From Cytophagales bacterium (lineage in GTDB: Bacteria; Bacteroidota; Bacteroidia; Cytophagales; Spirosomataceae): a stretch of 64,000 nt of DNA. The translations under genes and the position numbers were made by a program. A model generated the notes under the pieces. The model made no database searches and was not told the origin of the DNA. It saw only the letters and a program-made list of their open reading frames with translations. Below, in pieces: positions 42,578 to 52,188 of the stretch; position 1 is the first letter of the stretch; every line of letters starts with the position of its first letter. Where the stretch lies: positions 1 to 64,000 of the forward strand of contig JAAFJP010000019.1 in the NCBI GenBank assembly GCA_013298125.1. The letters are read 5' to 3'.

Positions 42578-43618
42578 CTAATTCACCTTCACCACAATCC
42601 GACTCTGATTATACCCTGCCATTACGCCCAAACCGTTTTTGATGTTAGTATAAGTCAAAACAGGCTCTGCAAAGGGATTTCCGTTTGCTTTACGGATTTT
42701 GTCGATGGCGGTGTTGTACAAATAATATGCTCTGTCGGTATTGGCTACATAGATTTCGTTGTAACGGTCTGTAACGGTTACTGTTGTGGTAGTTCCTCCG
42801 CCTTGCGGACCACCGCTTCCGTTTGGACCACCGCCTCCGTTTCCTCCTCCTCCAAACGAGCTAAAATTATTAAAAGACCTCAAATCAAACGCCTGAGCAA
42901 TAAGTGTCTGATTTTCTTGACCTCTGTCTGCAATGTATTCGTATTTAGTCGTCCAGTTTACTCGTAATTTTTTTGCTCCTGCGGCATCCAAATAAGTGCC
43001 TTTTTGATAGAAAAATTGTCCAATGCTATAAAAACTTTCTTCGCCCACAATGTCCCTGAAACGTACTTCAATACTTGGATAAGTAATGGTTGCACCTCCT
43101 CCTCCGCCACCACCACGTCCCGCCGTACCTGTTACAGTTGTTTGGATTGAAGAAATATCCTTCTCCGCAACAACCTTTGTAGGTATTACGCACGAGCCTT
43201 CAACAGATTGAAAACCAGGGGCTGAGACTTTCACCGTATAGGTTTTACCCGCCACAATCGGAAGATTTTTAGCGGATAAATAATACCTCGAACGTGCCGT
43301 GAAAATATATTCTCCATCAGCATCATACGATGACGGTAATTGTAAAGTTTTATACGGAATCGTTACGGATTTCTGCCCGTCCGTAAGCACCACATTGGCG
43401 TTTAGGATGTTTGGGTAGCGTTCTGCACCATCCACAATTGTCCCAATCACGGGGGCGGTTTGGGTTACAGAAACCTCTAAAAGCGTATCTTGGGGTGAAA
43501 TAAAACACTGAACCACCAAGCGGTCTTCGTAGGGAATATCAATGTCAGTTACTAAACTTTTGCAAGAGGTTAGTAAGAGAATTGATGCGAGAAATGAGAA
43601 AAAGAATGATTTTTTCAT
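42578..43618 (-). CDS. DUF4249 lipoprotein
   Basis: 346 residues. The lipoprotein signal MKKSFFFSFLASILLLTSC is clear. The DUF4249 start pattern LVVQCFISPQDTLLEVSVTQTAPV follows, then VVLTDG and YTVKVSAPGFQSVEG Ig-like strands. Two glycine tracts stand out: seven Gly near residue ~172 and a GGGGNGGGGPNGSGG stretch near ~255, likely flexible surface loops. Family members are paired with TonB receptors. Here the receptor gene precedes it on the same strand, separated by a 97-bp gap with a 30-bp palindrome. It is probably an outer-membrane partner. Confidence 0.85.
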   Translation of the reverse strand: MKKSFFFSFLASILLLTSCKSLVTDIDIPYEDRLVVQCFISPQDTLLEVSVTQTAPVIGTIVDGAERYPNILNANVVLTDGQKSVTIPYKTLQLPSSYDADGEYIFTARSRYYLSAKNLPIVAGKTYTVKVSAPGFQSVEGSCVIPTKVVAEKDISSIQTTVTGTAGRGGGGGGGATITYPSIEVRFRDIVGEESFYSIGQFFYQKGTYLDAAGAKKLRVNWTTKYEYIADRGQENQTLIAQAFDLRSFNNFSSFGGGGNGGGGPNGSGGPQGGGTTTTVTVTDRYNEIYVANTDRAYYLYNTAIDKIRKANGNPFAEPVLTYTNIKNGLGVMAGYNQSRIVVKVN

Positions 43619-43634
43619 TTTTATATCTGATAAG

Positions 43635-43707
43635 AAAACCAGTAGGGGCGTATCGCATACGCCCTTTGTACGTACATGGGCGTATGCGATACGCCCCTAC
43701 TGGTTTT
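43635..43707. repeat. Perfect 30-bp palindrome between TonB receptor and DUF4249 genes
   Basis: The left arm at 43635-43664 begins AAAACCAGTAGGGGCGTATC; its exact complement is at 43678-43707, with a 13-bp loop. The GCGTATCGCATACGC core is itself near-palindromic. Confidence 0.95.
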
Positions 43708-43715
43708 GCTGTTTT

Positions 43716-46133
43716 TTAAAATTTAAAACTATAAGACAAAGACGGTAAAATCGTGAAAATCGAATACTGACTCAGCGTTTTGTTGGTGATACCCGTGGTA
43801 CGGTCATACTGACTTCTATAATCATAAAAATACGGATTCTGACGATTGTACAAATTATAAATACTGAATTCCCACGTGCGTTCATGCCTTTTCATTTGTT
43901 TGTGAAACTGTACTCCTACGTCCATACGATGATATGGGGCGGCTCTGAACGCATTTCTTTCACCATAATCTGGCAACTCACGGAACTCTCCACGATAATT
44001 AACTGCCGCCACTCCCGCTTGGTCAACACCCGCAATTTTGTAGCCCGAACGGTACGTAGCATCGGGTAACGTGAGGGCATTACCCGTTCCATACACCCAC
44101 GTAGCCGAGAGCGTAATGTTGGGTTTGATGTGATAAATTCCTACAATCGAAGCATCGTGTCGGCGGTCATATTTTGCCCAAAATTTATTGCCAAAATTTA
44201 ATTCATCAAATTGGTGTTCGACCCACGAAAGCGTGTAGCCAATCCAACCAGACAATTTTCCTGATTTTTTCTGAATCAATAATTCCGCCCCTTTCGACCA
44301 ACCTCGCCCTGCCGTTACTTTATCTTCAAACGGAATCACATTGACCTGACTTCTCGCCAAAGCCTGTGGACCATCGACAGAAAGCGTAGCAAATGTACTA
44401 CCCTCTTTGTAGGAAATAATGTTGTCCATTGTTTTGTAGTACCCTTCCAACGTAACCGTTAAACCCTTGTCTGTCAAGTCTTTGGCAAGTCCAAAAGCAA
44501 TCTGTTGAGAGCGTTGGGGTTTGACATTACTCGTAGATGGCACCCACAAATCCGTAGGAAGTCCCGCCCCAGAGTTTGACAATAAATGAATATATTGATT
44601 CATCGTAGCGAAGGATGCCTTGATAGCAAAGTCTTTGGGCAATGTCCAAGCAATCGCCAAACGAGGTTCTGGATTTTGGTAAGAAATCGTTTCAGTTGCG
44701 AAAGACGATAAACGTAAACCTAAATTTATCCGAAGATTAGAAAGAGGCTTGTAGGTATCTTCCACATAAAGCCCCGTCTCGACAGCATCAATAATCGTTG
44801 TTGCTTCACGAACTGTATCAGCGGCGGCATCCGAAACAACCAAAGCCGAAGGAATAAAACGGTGAGCCGTTACTTGTCCCCCAAACTTAATATCGTGGTG
44901 GGAATTTGGAAAAAAATCGAAGTCCATCTTCGCCCCAAAATCCCTAATGCTACTCGTATAGCTAAGATTATACACAAAAGTATTGCTCGAAATCGTAGCG
45001 GTTTGGTTATTGATACTCGTCTCAAAATCATACGAACTATGAATCAGCGAGACGTTTGAGAATAGTTTTTCGTTAAAGATATGATTCCAACGGAGCGTAC
45101 CCGTAGCATTTCCCCAATTCAAACCTGCATTAAGCGTGCGGTTGCCTTGCACATCCGCAACAGCCCCTTTGTCCCTTCCAAAATATCCCGAAAGAAATAG
45201 ACGGTCTTTATTTCCAAAATCATAATTCACTTTGGCGTTGAGGTCATAAAAATAATAAAACGTGCCTTTGTTTTGGGCAGGGATAAAAAATCCTGCGGGA
45301 ATGTCGGCATAAGTCCGTCTTCCCGAAATCAGGAATGAAGATTTATGATTTTTAGAAATGGGAGCTTGCACGACTAATCGACTGGCAATCAATCCAATAC
45401 CTCCTTCGACTTGCAATTTTTCTTTGTTCCCGTCCTTCATTTGCATCTCAATAACCGACGACAAACGTCCACCATAACGGGCGGGGAAACCGCCTTTGGT
45501 CAATTCAACGCTTTTGAGAGCATCGCCATTAAAAACCGAAAAGAAACCAAACAAGTGGTAGGCATTATAAACGGGGGCATCGTCCAAAATCAATAAATTT
45601 TGGTCGGGTCCACCGCCACGCACATAAATTCCAGCATTGCCTTCTGAGCCTTTCTGCACACCAGGCATCAATTGCAAAACCTTCAAAACGTCCTTCTCGC
45701 CCATAAAAGCGGGGATTTCTTTGATTTGCTGAATCGGAACAGACACCTTACTCATCTGTACCGTTTCAGAAACCTTCTCTTGTTCGGGAGCATTACCAAA
45801 GACCTTCACCTCATCCAACTGACGAGTATCGGGCGATAATTCAACATCTTGTTTAGGATTTTTGACCGTGAAAGTTTTGATGGTTTGTTTATAGCCCACA
45901 AAGCTAAAAACCACCACAGCATCAGTATTTTGGGAGATAGTAAGTGAGTAAAAGCCATAGTTATTGGTCTGAGTACCAATCTTTTGTCCTTGCACATACA
46001 CACTCACCCCTGGGAGTAATTCACCACTTCCACTTTCCTTTACCGTCCCGCTGATGGTAAATTTGGTGGTTTGGGCAAACGAATTTTCGTATTGGATGAA
46101 CAGAAAAAGTAATAACAGTAAGCGTTTTTTCAT
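43716..46133 (-). CDS. TonB-dependent receptor with carboxypeptidase-like N-terminal domain
   Basis: 805 residues. The signal peptide is MKKRLLLLLFLFIQYENSFAQ. A CarboxypepD_reg-like domain (TISGTVKESGSGELLPGVSVYVQG) precedes a plug (GEKDVLKVLQLMPGVQKGSEGNAGIYVRGGGPDQNLILLDDAPVYNAYHLFGFFSVFN, residues ~130-190). The barrel ends in SLSYSFKF. The following DUF4249 lipoprotein is its usual partner in Bacteroidota. The substrate is unknown. The promoter is in the 470-bp region upstream. Confidence 0.9.
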   Translation of the reverse strand: MKKRLLLLLFLFIQYENSFAQTTKFTISGTVKESGSGELLPGVSVYVQGQKIGTQTNNYGFYSLTISQNTDAVVVFSFVGYKQTIKTFTVKNPKQDVELSPDTRQLDEVKVFGNAPEQEKVSETVQMSKVSVPIQQIKEIPAFMGEKDVLKVLQLMPGVQKGSEGNAGIYVRGGGPDQNLLILDDAPVYNAYHLFGFFSVFNGDALKSVELTKGGFPARYGGRLSSVIEMQMKDGNKEKLQVEGGIGLIASRLVVQAPISKNHKSSFLISGRRTYADIPAGFFIPAQNKGTFYYFYDLNAKVNYDFGNKDRLFLSGYFGRDKGAVADVQGNRTLNAGLNWGNATGTLRWNHIFNEKLFSNVSLIHSSYDFETSINNQTATISSNTFVYNLSYTSSIRDFGAKMDFDFFPNSHHDIKFGGQVTAHRFIPSALVVSDAAADTVREATTIIDAVETGLYVEDTYKPLSNLRINLGLRLSSFATETISYQNPEPRLAIAWTLPKDFAIKASFATMNQYIHLLSNSGAGLPTDLWVPSTSNVKPQRSQQIAFGLAKDLTDKGLTVTLEGYYKTMDNIISYKEGSTFATLSVDGPQALARSQVNVIPFEDKVTAGRGWSKGAELLIQKKSGKLSGWIGYTLSWVEHQFDELNFGNKFWAKYDRRHDASIVGIYHIKPNITLSATWVYGTGNALTLPDATYRSGYKIAGVDQAGVAAVNYRGEFRELPDYGERNAFRAAPYHRMDVGVQFHKQMKRHERTWEFSIYNLYNRQNPYFYDYRSQYDRTTGITNKTLSQYSIFTILPSLSYSFKF

Positions 46134-46601
46134 TTGGGATAATTTTCTTTTGATTTTAGAAGACTACACCAAAAGGTGGACAAGTATTGGCTGGTGAAAA
46201 TGGAATTTATCATATTTAATTCTGGACATAAAGCTACAATTAACTCATTTATTTACTGAATAAGGACTCTCAAAATTCAAGTATTTCTATAAAAAATCAT
46301 CCTGTTTTTCCTAAATAATACCGTTAAGTCAATAATGATACCGTTAAATAAATACTGTTTTTTCTTCTTTTAATTTGTATGTTAGTTTGTAGTCACTAAT
46401 AAAAAGGCATCTACTCCAAATTTAACAATAAATCAGCTTCGTTTTAAAAAATCCACTCCAATCTGAAACTTAGTTTTTACTACCAATAGTTAAGGACAAA
46501 AGTTTTATAAATCTTCTTCGCAAACTATACCTACTAATTCTGGATATTCAAATCAAAAATATCGACGTAATTTTTATTTTAACTCTTAATTTTTTTAGCT
46601 C
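46134..46601. other. Divergent AT-rich control region
   Basis: No gene was seen. It should contain the promoters of the minus TonB receptor and the plus caspase-like gene. A tandem TACCGTTAA word at about 46319-46347 is noticeable. Confidence 0.45.
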
Positions 46602-48227
46602 ATGTTGACAACATTAAAAAACGAATCCCCTTTTGGCATCGGAAATATTGCCAAAGTGGTAGTAAACGGCTCACAAGATTATTATGGAGCTTCAAGTATT
46701 GAAAAGTTCAGTTCGGCAAGCCCACTGTCTTTAACCCACGAAGATGCCGAAGGGTGGCTTGACTATCCTACCCAGTTTAAACCAGCTAATTTTTGGTTCA
46801 AAGATGATGCTGTAAAAGTTTGGATGTACGAAGAAACCTACGATAACTGGCAAGACACTTATGGGGCTGATGCAGTACTGGCATTTTATCATTCGGGGCA
46901 TGGAAATATGGATTCCAATGGGGTTTTTCAACTACCAATGGGTGGAAAATGGGATAATCGAGATTGGGCTTTCTCGAATAACATGGCATTTGGAAACGAA
47001 CAAGCACGGTATCATTTTTGGTCAACTTGTCTATCTCTCAGAGTATTAGGAGGGCACGACCCTATTCGTACTTGGCACAATGTCAATAAAGGAATGAGAA
47101 TGATTTTTGGGTATGAAACTACCAGTGTTGATAACCCTAATTATGGTAAATTCTTTTGGGAAGAATGGAGAAAAAATAAATCATTTAGTCAAGCCTTTTT
47201 AGATGCAAGTTGGCGTATATCAAACGGGCAAGCTCCGTCTGTGTGTGCCATGGGCAAAACCCCACAAGAAGCAAATAACAGGCTTTATAACGAAAGGTTC
47301 TTTTCGTGGGATGCTGCAAGTAGAGATTATTACCACTGGCGTTGGTTCTATGCAAGTTCAGTAGCTGCCGACATTAGAGCTGCGGATGCTCAATTAGTAA
47401 TGCCCAAAGACTCAAAAATAGCCATTTTAGGCTCGGATAATATTGAAGCAACATTAAAAAGATTAACCTCTGCATTGGGATATGGTAAAAAAAGTATGGC
47501 AAATGCCGTTATCGACAAACAAGGTAACTATTATTTAAAAGATAAAAATACAAACCTTTTTGTGGGTAAAGATGGGCGATTTGATGCAAAATTAGCCACT
47601 CCAAATACTGAAAATCATAATCAGATTGATACTAAAAAAGCTCAAAAAATTGCTGAAAACATTTTGAGTAATCATAACCTAAATCAAGGTGTTACTTTGC
47701 AACTTGATAATATCCGTTATGAAAATGCTTGTACGGGAAATACAGTTGGTTCTGGCGAAATTGGGAAACCTCATGTTATCGGAACAACTTTTGAATTCCG
47801 CCAAATCATCAACGGCATGAAGGCTATCAATGCCGATAATGGTGTAGTGAGAATTAGTATTGATAATGACGGTACAATTACCCATATCCATAACTCAACA
47901 AGAGAGGTAATTGATTTGTCAAATAAACCAAGAATGTCACCAAACAAAGAACCAAAAGAACCAAATCAAACAGATTACAAAGGAATTATAACTCCATCAG
48001 GTGATTTTGAGGCGGCATTCAACGCTCAATTAGATAGATTTGTAAAGTCTGGTGCAAAATCTGACGGAACAAAATCAGCTACTAATCCAACATCTATCAA
48101 ACAATCTGAGATTGGGTATGACCTTTCAAAAGATTATGGCAAAGTGGTAGCTCGTCGTACTTATGAAATAGACATGGGTGATAATTGTCAAAAACTCTAC
48201 AAAGTTCAAGTGCCAATACTTGATTAA
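46602..48227 (+). CDS. DUF6345-like protein with a caspase-type His/Cys pair
   Basis: 541 residues, with no signal peptide. An in-frame stop just upstream (46596-46598) fixes the start at 46602 or later. The N-terminal half resembles the domain I recall as DUF6345: DAVLAFYHSGHG (His97, His100) and, about 40 residues later, HFWSTCLS (Cys143). This matches the HG...(S/T)C spacing of clan CD (caspase/gingipain-like) cysteine peptidases. WEEWRKNKSFSQAFLDASW follows. Residues ~270-540 form a second alpha/beta region resembling a PepSY/propeptide-like domain, then a K/S-rich linker. The peptidase role is inferred. A chagasin-like lipoprotein follows. Confidence 0.75.
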   Translation: MLTTLKNESPFGIGNIAKVVVNGSQDYYGASSIEKFSSASPLSLTHEDAEGWLDYPTQFKPANFWFKDDAVKVWMYEETYDNWQDTYGADAVLAFYHSGHGNMDSNGVFQLPMGGKWDNRDWAFSNNMAFGNEQARYHFWSTCLSLRVLGGHDPIRTWHNVNKGMRMIFGYETTSVDNPNYGKFFWEEWRKNKSFSQAFLDASWRISNGQAPSVCAMGKTPQEANNRLYNERFFSWDAASRDYYHWRWFYASSVAADIRAADAQLVMPKDSKIAILGSDNIEATLKRLTSALGYGKKSMANAVIDKQGNYYLKDKNTNLFVGKDGRFDAKLATPNTENHNQIDTKKAQKIAENILSNHNLNQGVTLQLDNIRYENACTGNTVGSGEIGKPHVIGTTFEFRQIINGMKAINADNGVVRISIDNDGTITHIHNSTREVIDLSNKPRMSPNKEPKEPNQTDYKGIITPSGDFEAAFNAQLDRFVKSGAKSDGTKSATNPTSIKQSEIGYDLSKDYGKVVARRTYEIDMGDNCQKLYKVQVPILD

Positions 48228-48233
48228 AAATGA

Positions 48234-48274
48234 ATGAATTGTTCGGAGGTTATTTTTATCTCCGAACAATTCAT
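48234..48274. promoter_or_regulatory. Perfect 15-bp hairpin between caspase-like and inhibitor-like genes
   Basis: ATGAATTGTTCGGAG pairs with CTCCGAACAATTCAT (48260-48274) across 11 bases. It begins 6 bp after the stop of the upstream gene and ends 13 bp before the ATG at 48288. There is no T-run on the plus side. It may be a processing or translational control element rather than a terminator. Confidence 0.45.
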
Positions 48275-48287
48275 TATTCCAAGAACT

Positions 48288-48713
48288 ATGAAAACAAGAA
48301 AACATAATCCTCTGATTTTGTGTATCTTACTACTGATTTCGTGTGGCAAAAATCGTGTAGAAAATCATAAAAATATTTCTCCAAATCAATCCTCATCAAC
48401 CCAAAATAACCTTATGAAAACTATCAAGATAAAATTAGGAGAAGAGATCCTGATTGGACTTCAAAATATCCCTGAATATACTTGGTTTTATGAAACTAAG
48501 CCCGACTGGATTATCAGTATGACTCAGGAATATTCTTTACCTTTCAAATCGAAGGGTACAAATGACCATTCAGAAGTTGATGTAACTAAAACTACTTACC
48601 AAATAAAAACACTTAAAAAAGGGGAAGTGACCATCAGATTTTATGCCATATTGGCTTGGGAAACAAATCCGAAACCTGTCAAAGAAATATTGTATAAAAT
48701 TGTTGTTGAATGA
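48288..48713 (+). CDS. Chagasin-like (I42) peptidase-inhibitor lipoprotein, remote match
   Basis: 141 residues from ATG 48288; an upstream in-frame ATG lies within the hairpin and is less likely. The lipobox is LLISC (Cys 19). Residues ~45-141 match the chagasin layout: a K.GEEI.I.L start, a loop NIPEYTW (residues 60-66) in the place of NPTTGxxW, and a YSLPF...GT segment. A strand IKTLKKGEVTIRFYAILAW follows, where ILAW sits where RPW is expected. Key loop residues differ, so inhibition is not assured. It directly follows the caspase-like gene and may act on it or on other peptidases. Confidence 0.65.
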   Translation: MKTRKHNPLILCILLLISCGKNRVENHKNISPNQSSSTQNNLMKTIKIKLGEEILIGLQNIPEYTWFYETKPDWIISMTQEYSLPFKSKGTNDHSEVDVTKTTYQIKTLKKGEVTIRFYAILAWETNPKPVKEILYKIVVE

Positions 48714-48737
48714 TATGATTCTTAGCCTATTACAATT

Positions 48738-48776
48738 AAAAACGCCCAATTATCGATTTGATAATTGGGCGTTTTT
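48738..48776. terminator. Bidirectional terminator
   Basis: AAAAACGCCCAATTAT pairs with ATAATTGGGCGTTTTT, between two convergent genes. Confidence 0.85.
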
Positions 48777-48789
48777 AATCAAAATTTTC

Positions 48790-51765
48790 TTAAAACTTGT
48801 ATCCCACAGAAACCGTAAAGCTACGTGGCAATAAAGTACGTCCCCAGAAAGGATAACCTGCCGCTTTATGAGCCTGAATATCCTGAACTTTGATAGCATC
48901 TACACCAGCAGCCCCTGGTCTCCCTAAACCGTCTGGAAATACAATAGAAGCATCATTGAGTAAGTTATTTGCTCTTAGACCAATGTCTAATTTGCTAAAA
49001 GTTACATTAAACCCAGCATTGATTACACTATATGCGGGCATTGTTAAAGCATTTTGTTTGTTGTAAAAACGCTCGCCAGTATAACGCCAGTTAGCATAAA
49101 TATTTAGGAAATTACCAATCTGAAACGAAGGCGTTACGTCCAAAATTACACTTGGTAAATTATCCACCTTCTTTCCGTCCAATTTCTCTATGGTATGATA
49201 ACTTTTTGTTCCTTCTGCAATCACTGAGTTTGGTGTTCCTTGTGGTGCGGAAGGAGTCAAGCGGTTATCCGCAAAAAGATATGGCGTTCCTGTTGATGGA
49301 TTATTTTTAGGATATGATTCTCCCACAAATACAGGCTGTTGGAATCCATTGATATTATAAAATGAGAAATCCGTAAATTCTGCATTTTGGAATGTTCCTA
49401 AAACTGCCAAATTAAAGAATTTTGCTGGATGGTAATTTGCTTCTAATTCTAATCCTAATGTTCTTAATTTGTTAAAGGTTGGAGGCGTGTAGAAACTTTC
49501 GCCTGTTACCGTATTAGAAATCAAGATAGTATATGGAACATCAGCCATACTCGAAATAAATCCAGTAGCTGCCAAAGCCAAAGTTTTAGAATTACTCTTG
49601 AAACCAATTTCTGCCTGAGAAATTTTCTCTTCTGGACCTTTCACGATAGGCACATTTACGTAGTTATTGATGTAAAAGTCCATATCAGGAGCTTTATTTC
49701 CGAAAGTATAACGTCCGTAAAGAGCTGTATTCTGAGCAAGTTTATAATTTAAACCCAAAGAACCAGATAAGTAAGAGTGCGTAAAGTCAAAATCAAAGAA
49801 CTGACCTTTACCAATTCTTATGTCTGTATCATATCTTGTTCCATATTTACCATCTCCCCCTACTTGATTAACAGTCGCTAATGATGCAGGAAGTGGCAAA
49901 GTTCCTAAAGCGGCACGACTCCAACCTTCTTTTTTACCCACGTGATTGATGGCTTCAAAGCGAACCCCTGCATCAATATTTATTTTATCATTTACCTCCC
50001 AAACATCATTCAAAAATGCTGATGTTGTGGTTACTTTATCTTTAAAATTAACATATGTAATACTACCATAACCATAGAAGCCAGTAGGGTCTGTAAGGTC
50101 TAACAACGTTGGAGTACCACCTGTGGCAGCTCTAAAAGGGTTATTAGCTTGAATTTGAAGCACACGAGCATTAGGCTCTAATGTCTGTGCTGCTAAATCT
50201 CCATCCCAACGAGAAGCACCTGTTGAGCTTGCAAAATATCCGCCAAAAGCCAAAGAATGTTTACCTGCCTTTTTAGTGAATGTCAATAAATCTTGGAAAT
50301 CTGTAAAATCATTACGCATATCCAAAGGAGCAACTAACATAATGAAATTGCCAATCTTATTCACCACTCCCGTAGGATTAGCGGCTGAGAAATTATACAA
50401 TTCTTCGCCAGTAGCGACGCTCTTCATAATGGATGCACCGAAAGCATTAAATGCCGCCGTTGGCAAAACTTGCTCGGCAGTTATCTGATTATAGCGATTG
50501 CTGATAGATGAATATTTTGCATTGTTATTGATGTAAAATCCACCACCCAAATCACGACTAAAATCTAAACCAATTGAAGAGGAAGTGATTTTGTTTCCAT
50601 TCTGAGAATCCCAAGAACGAGTAGCGGCTTTGTTATCTCTGTAAAATTCACCGTCTGGCAAACTACCTTTCAAAGTAGTAATAGTTGAACTGTAATTATT
50701 GTCCCAACCTGTAAACGCTTCCTGAGTTTCCAAATCTTTTACGGCTGTATTTCTATACGTTATTACTCTGTCGCTGAGGTATTTAGCATATAATTTAACA
50801 TGACCTTTTTCATTTCTCTTTGTCAAATTAAATTTTAACTGACCACCTTCGTTGGCAGGAAAAGGAATAACTTTACCGCCTTCGTCTTTACGGTAAAAAC
50901 CACCAATATTATATCCCCAGCCAGAACCAATAGGAGTTCCAATGTTCAAATCAGCTCTCATCAGCGAACGACTATTGGCATAAGCTCCGTATTGTACTTT
51001 TACGTCTCCGCCGAATTGTTTACCCGCTTCTTTTGAGATAAAATTATAAATACCACCTGGTGAATTGGCAGACGTAACCGAAGCACTACCACCACGGATA
51101 GCCTCAAAACGACCCACAGTACCATCTACACGATGGAACATATCAGGCGTAGCAAAACCAAGTAATGTTCCCATTACAGGCAAACCATCTTCTTGAAGCG
51201 AAACATAACGATACCCCGTTCCATTACCTGAGTTGGCAGATACAAGCCCACGAGGGTAAATTTTAGCCTCAGTTTCCCCACCTGAGTTATCAACAAAATT
51301 CCCTGGAACTGCCTGTAAAAAATCACCCGTTCCACGAGAGGCACGTTGTTCGATACCTTTTGCGTTTAGTGTAGTGATAGCAACTGAAGATTCTAATTTT
51401 GTTCTCTGATCGAACGTACCCGTAACGATAACAGATTCTAATTCAAGGGCATCGTCCGCCAAAGCAAAACTAACTTTATTATCGCCAGAGCCCACGGTTA
51501 CAGATTGTTTGGTAGCTCTCAACCCTACGAACGAGGCTACCACTACGTAGTTGCCCGCCGCTACATTTTTGATAGTAAAATTACCTTTACTATCAGTTAC
51601 AGTGCCTTTATTTGTGCCTTGCAAGACTACCGTAGCCCCTGCAATAGACTCTTTTTTTACATCAGTAACAGTTCCAGAAATAGTGTTTTGTGCAAATGTC
51701 GTAAAAGACATAAAGACAGCGAAGACCATAAGTAGTCCACGCAAGTTTGTGTGAAGTTTAAACAT
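48790..51765 (-). CDS. TonB-dependent receptor with carboxypeptidase-like N-terminal domain
   Basis: 991 residues. The signal peptide is MFKLHTNLRGLLMVFAVFMSFTTFAQ. The CarboxypepD_reg-like domain begins NTISGTVTDVKKESIAGATV. The plug (TGDFLQAVPGNFVDNSGGE... RYVSLQEDGLPVMG) is followed by a long barrel with a FecA-like LGLNYKLAQNTALYGRYTFG stretch, ending SFTVSVGYKF. It imports an unknown siderophore-like or other substrate with TonB energy. No surface lipoprotein partner is adjacent; both neighbours are on the opposite strand. Its long AT-rich upstream region probably holds the promoter. Confidence 0.9.
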   Translation of the reverse strand: MFKLHTNLRGLLMVFAVFMSFTTFAQNTISGTVTDVKKESIAGATVVLQGTNKGTVTDSKGNFTIKNVAAGNYVVVASFVGLRATKQSVTVGSGDNKVSFALADDALELESVIVTGTFDQRTKLESSVAITTLNAKGIEQRASRGTGDFLQAVPGNFVDNSGGETEAKIYPRGLVSANSGNGTGYRYVSLQEDGLPVMGTLLGFATPDMFHRVDGTVGRFEAIRGGSASVTSANSPGGIYNFISKEAGKQFGGDVKVQYGAYANSRSLMRADLNIGTPIGSGWGYNIGGFYRKDEGGKVIPFPANEGGQLKFNLTKRNEKGHVKLYAKYLSDRVITYRNTAVKDLETQEAFTGWDNNYSSTITTLKGSLPDGEFYRDNKAATRSWDSQNGNKITSSSIGLDFSRDLGGGFYINNNAKYSSISNRYNQITAEQVLPTAAFNAFGASIMKSVATGEELYNFSAANPTGVVNKIGNFIMLVAPLDMRNDFTDFQDLLTFTKKAGKHSLAFGGYFASSTGASRWDGDLAAQTLEPNARVLQIQANNPFRAATGGTPTLLDLTDPTGFYGYGSITYVNFKDKVTTTSAFLNDVWEVNDKINIDAGVRFEAINHVGKKEGWSRAALGTLPLPASLATVNQVGGDGKYGTRYDTDIRIGKGQFFDFDFTHSYLSGSLGLNYKLAQNTALYGRYTFGNKAPDMDFYINNYVNVPIVKGPEEKISQAEIGFKSNSKTLALAATGFISSMADVPYTILISNTVTGESFYTPPTFNKLRTLGLELEANYHPAKFFNLAVLGTFQNAEFTDFSFYNINGFQQPVFVGESYPKNNPSTGTPYLFADNRLTPSAPQGTPNSVIAEGTKSYHTIEKLDGKKVDNLPSVILDVTPSFQIGNFLNIYANWRYTGERFYNKQNALTMPAYSVINAGFNVTFSKLDIGLRANNLLNDASIVFPDGLGRPGAAGVDAIKVQDIQAHKAAGYPFWGRTLLPRSFTVSVGYKF

Positions 51766-52188
51766 GAATTTTGAATGGTTAAAATGAATTGTGGATTTCT
51801 CAGACTACTCTTAGAACTACATTAAATTAAAAAAGTTCTAAGAATGTTTATAAAATGTTATGCAAACATACCAAATAGAGATGGTAAATAGAATAATTAG
51901 TTTAAAAATTATTCTTGTGCCCTTAAAAATTATAAACAAAGGGAGGTTGTAATCGTTGAGAAAGGGAAATAATAACATTCGATTACTCGTTTAGTTGTAG
52001 TATATAACTATACGCATAGATTTTGTACCCTAATCTCTTGATTTGATACCTAAGGTGTATTTTTAATAGAAATATGAAAGATTGATTAATTTAATATTGT
52101 TATTCAAAGATTAATTTTTATTTTTACAATATAATTATTCATTACCAAGCCACTTAGGCATAAAAATTGTTCGTAAGTATAAATATTG
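51766..52188. other. 423-bp AT-rich intergenic region
   Basis: No gene, hairpin or clear TAnnTTTG with a good -33 could be supported. It presumably holds the promoter of the minus TonB receptor and of the small plus gene. Confidence 0.4.
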
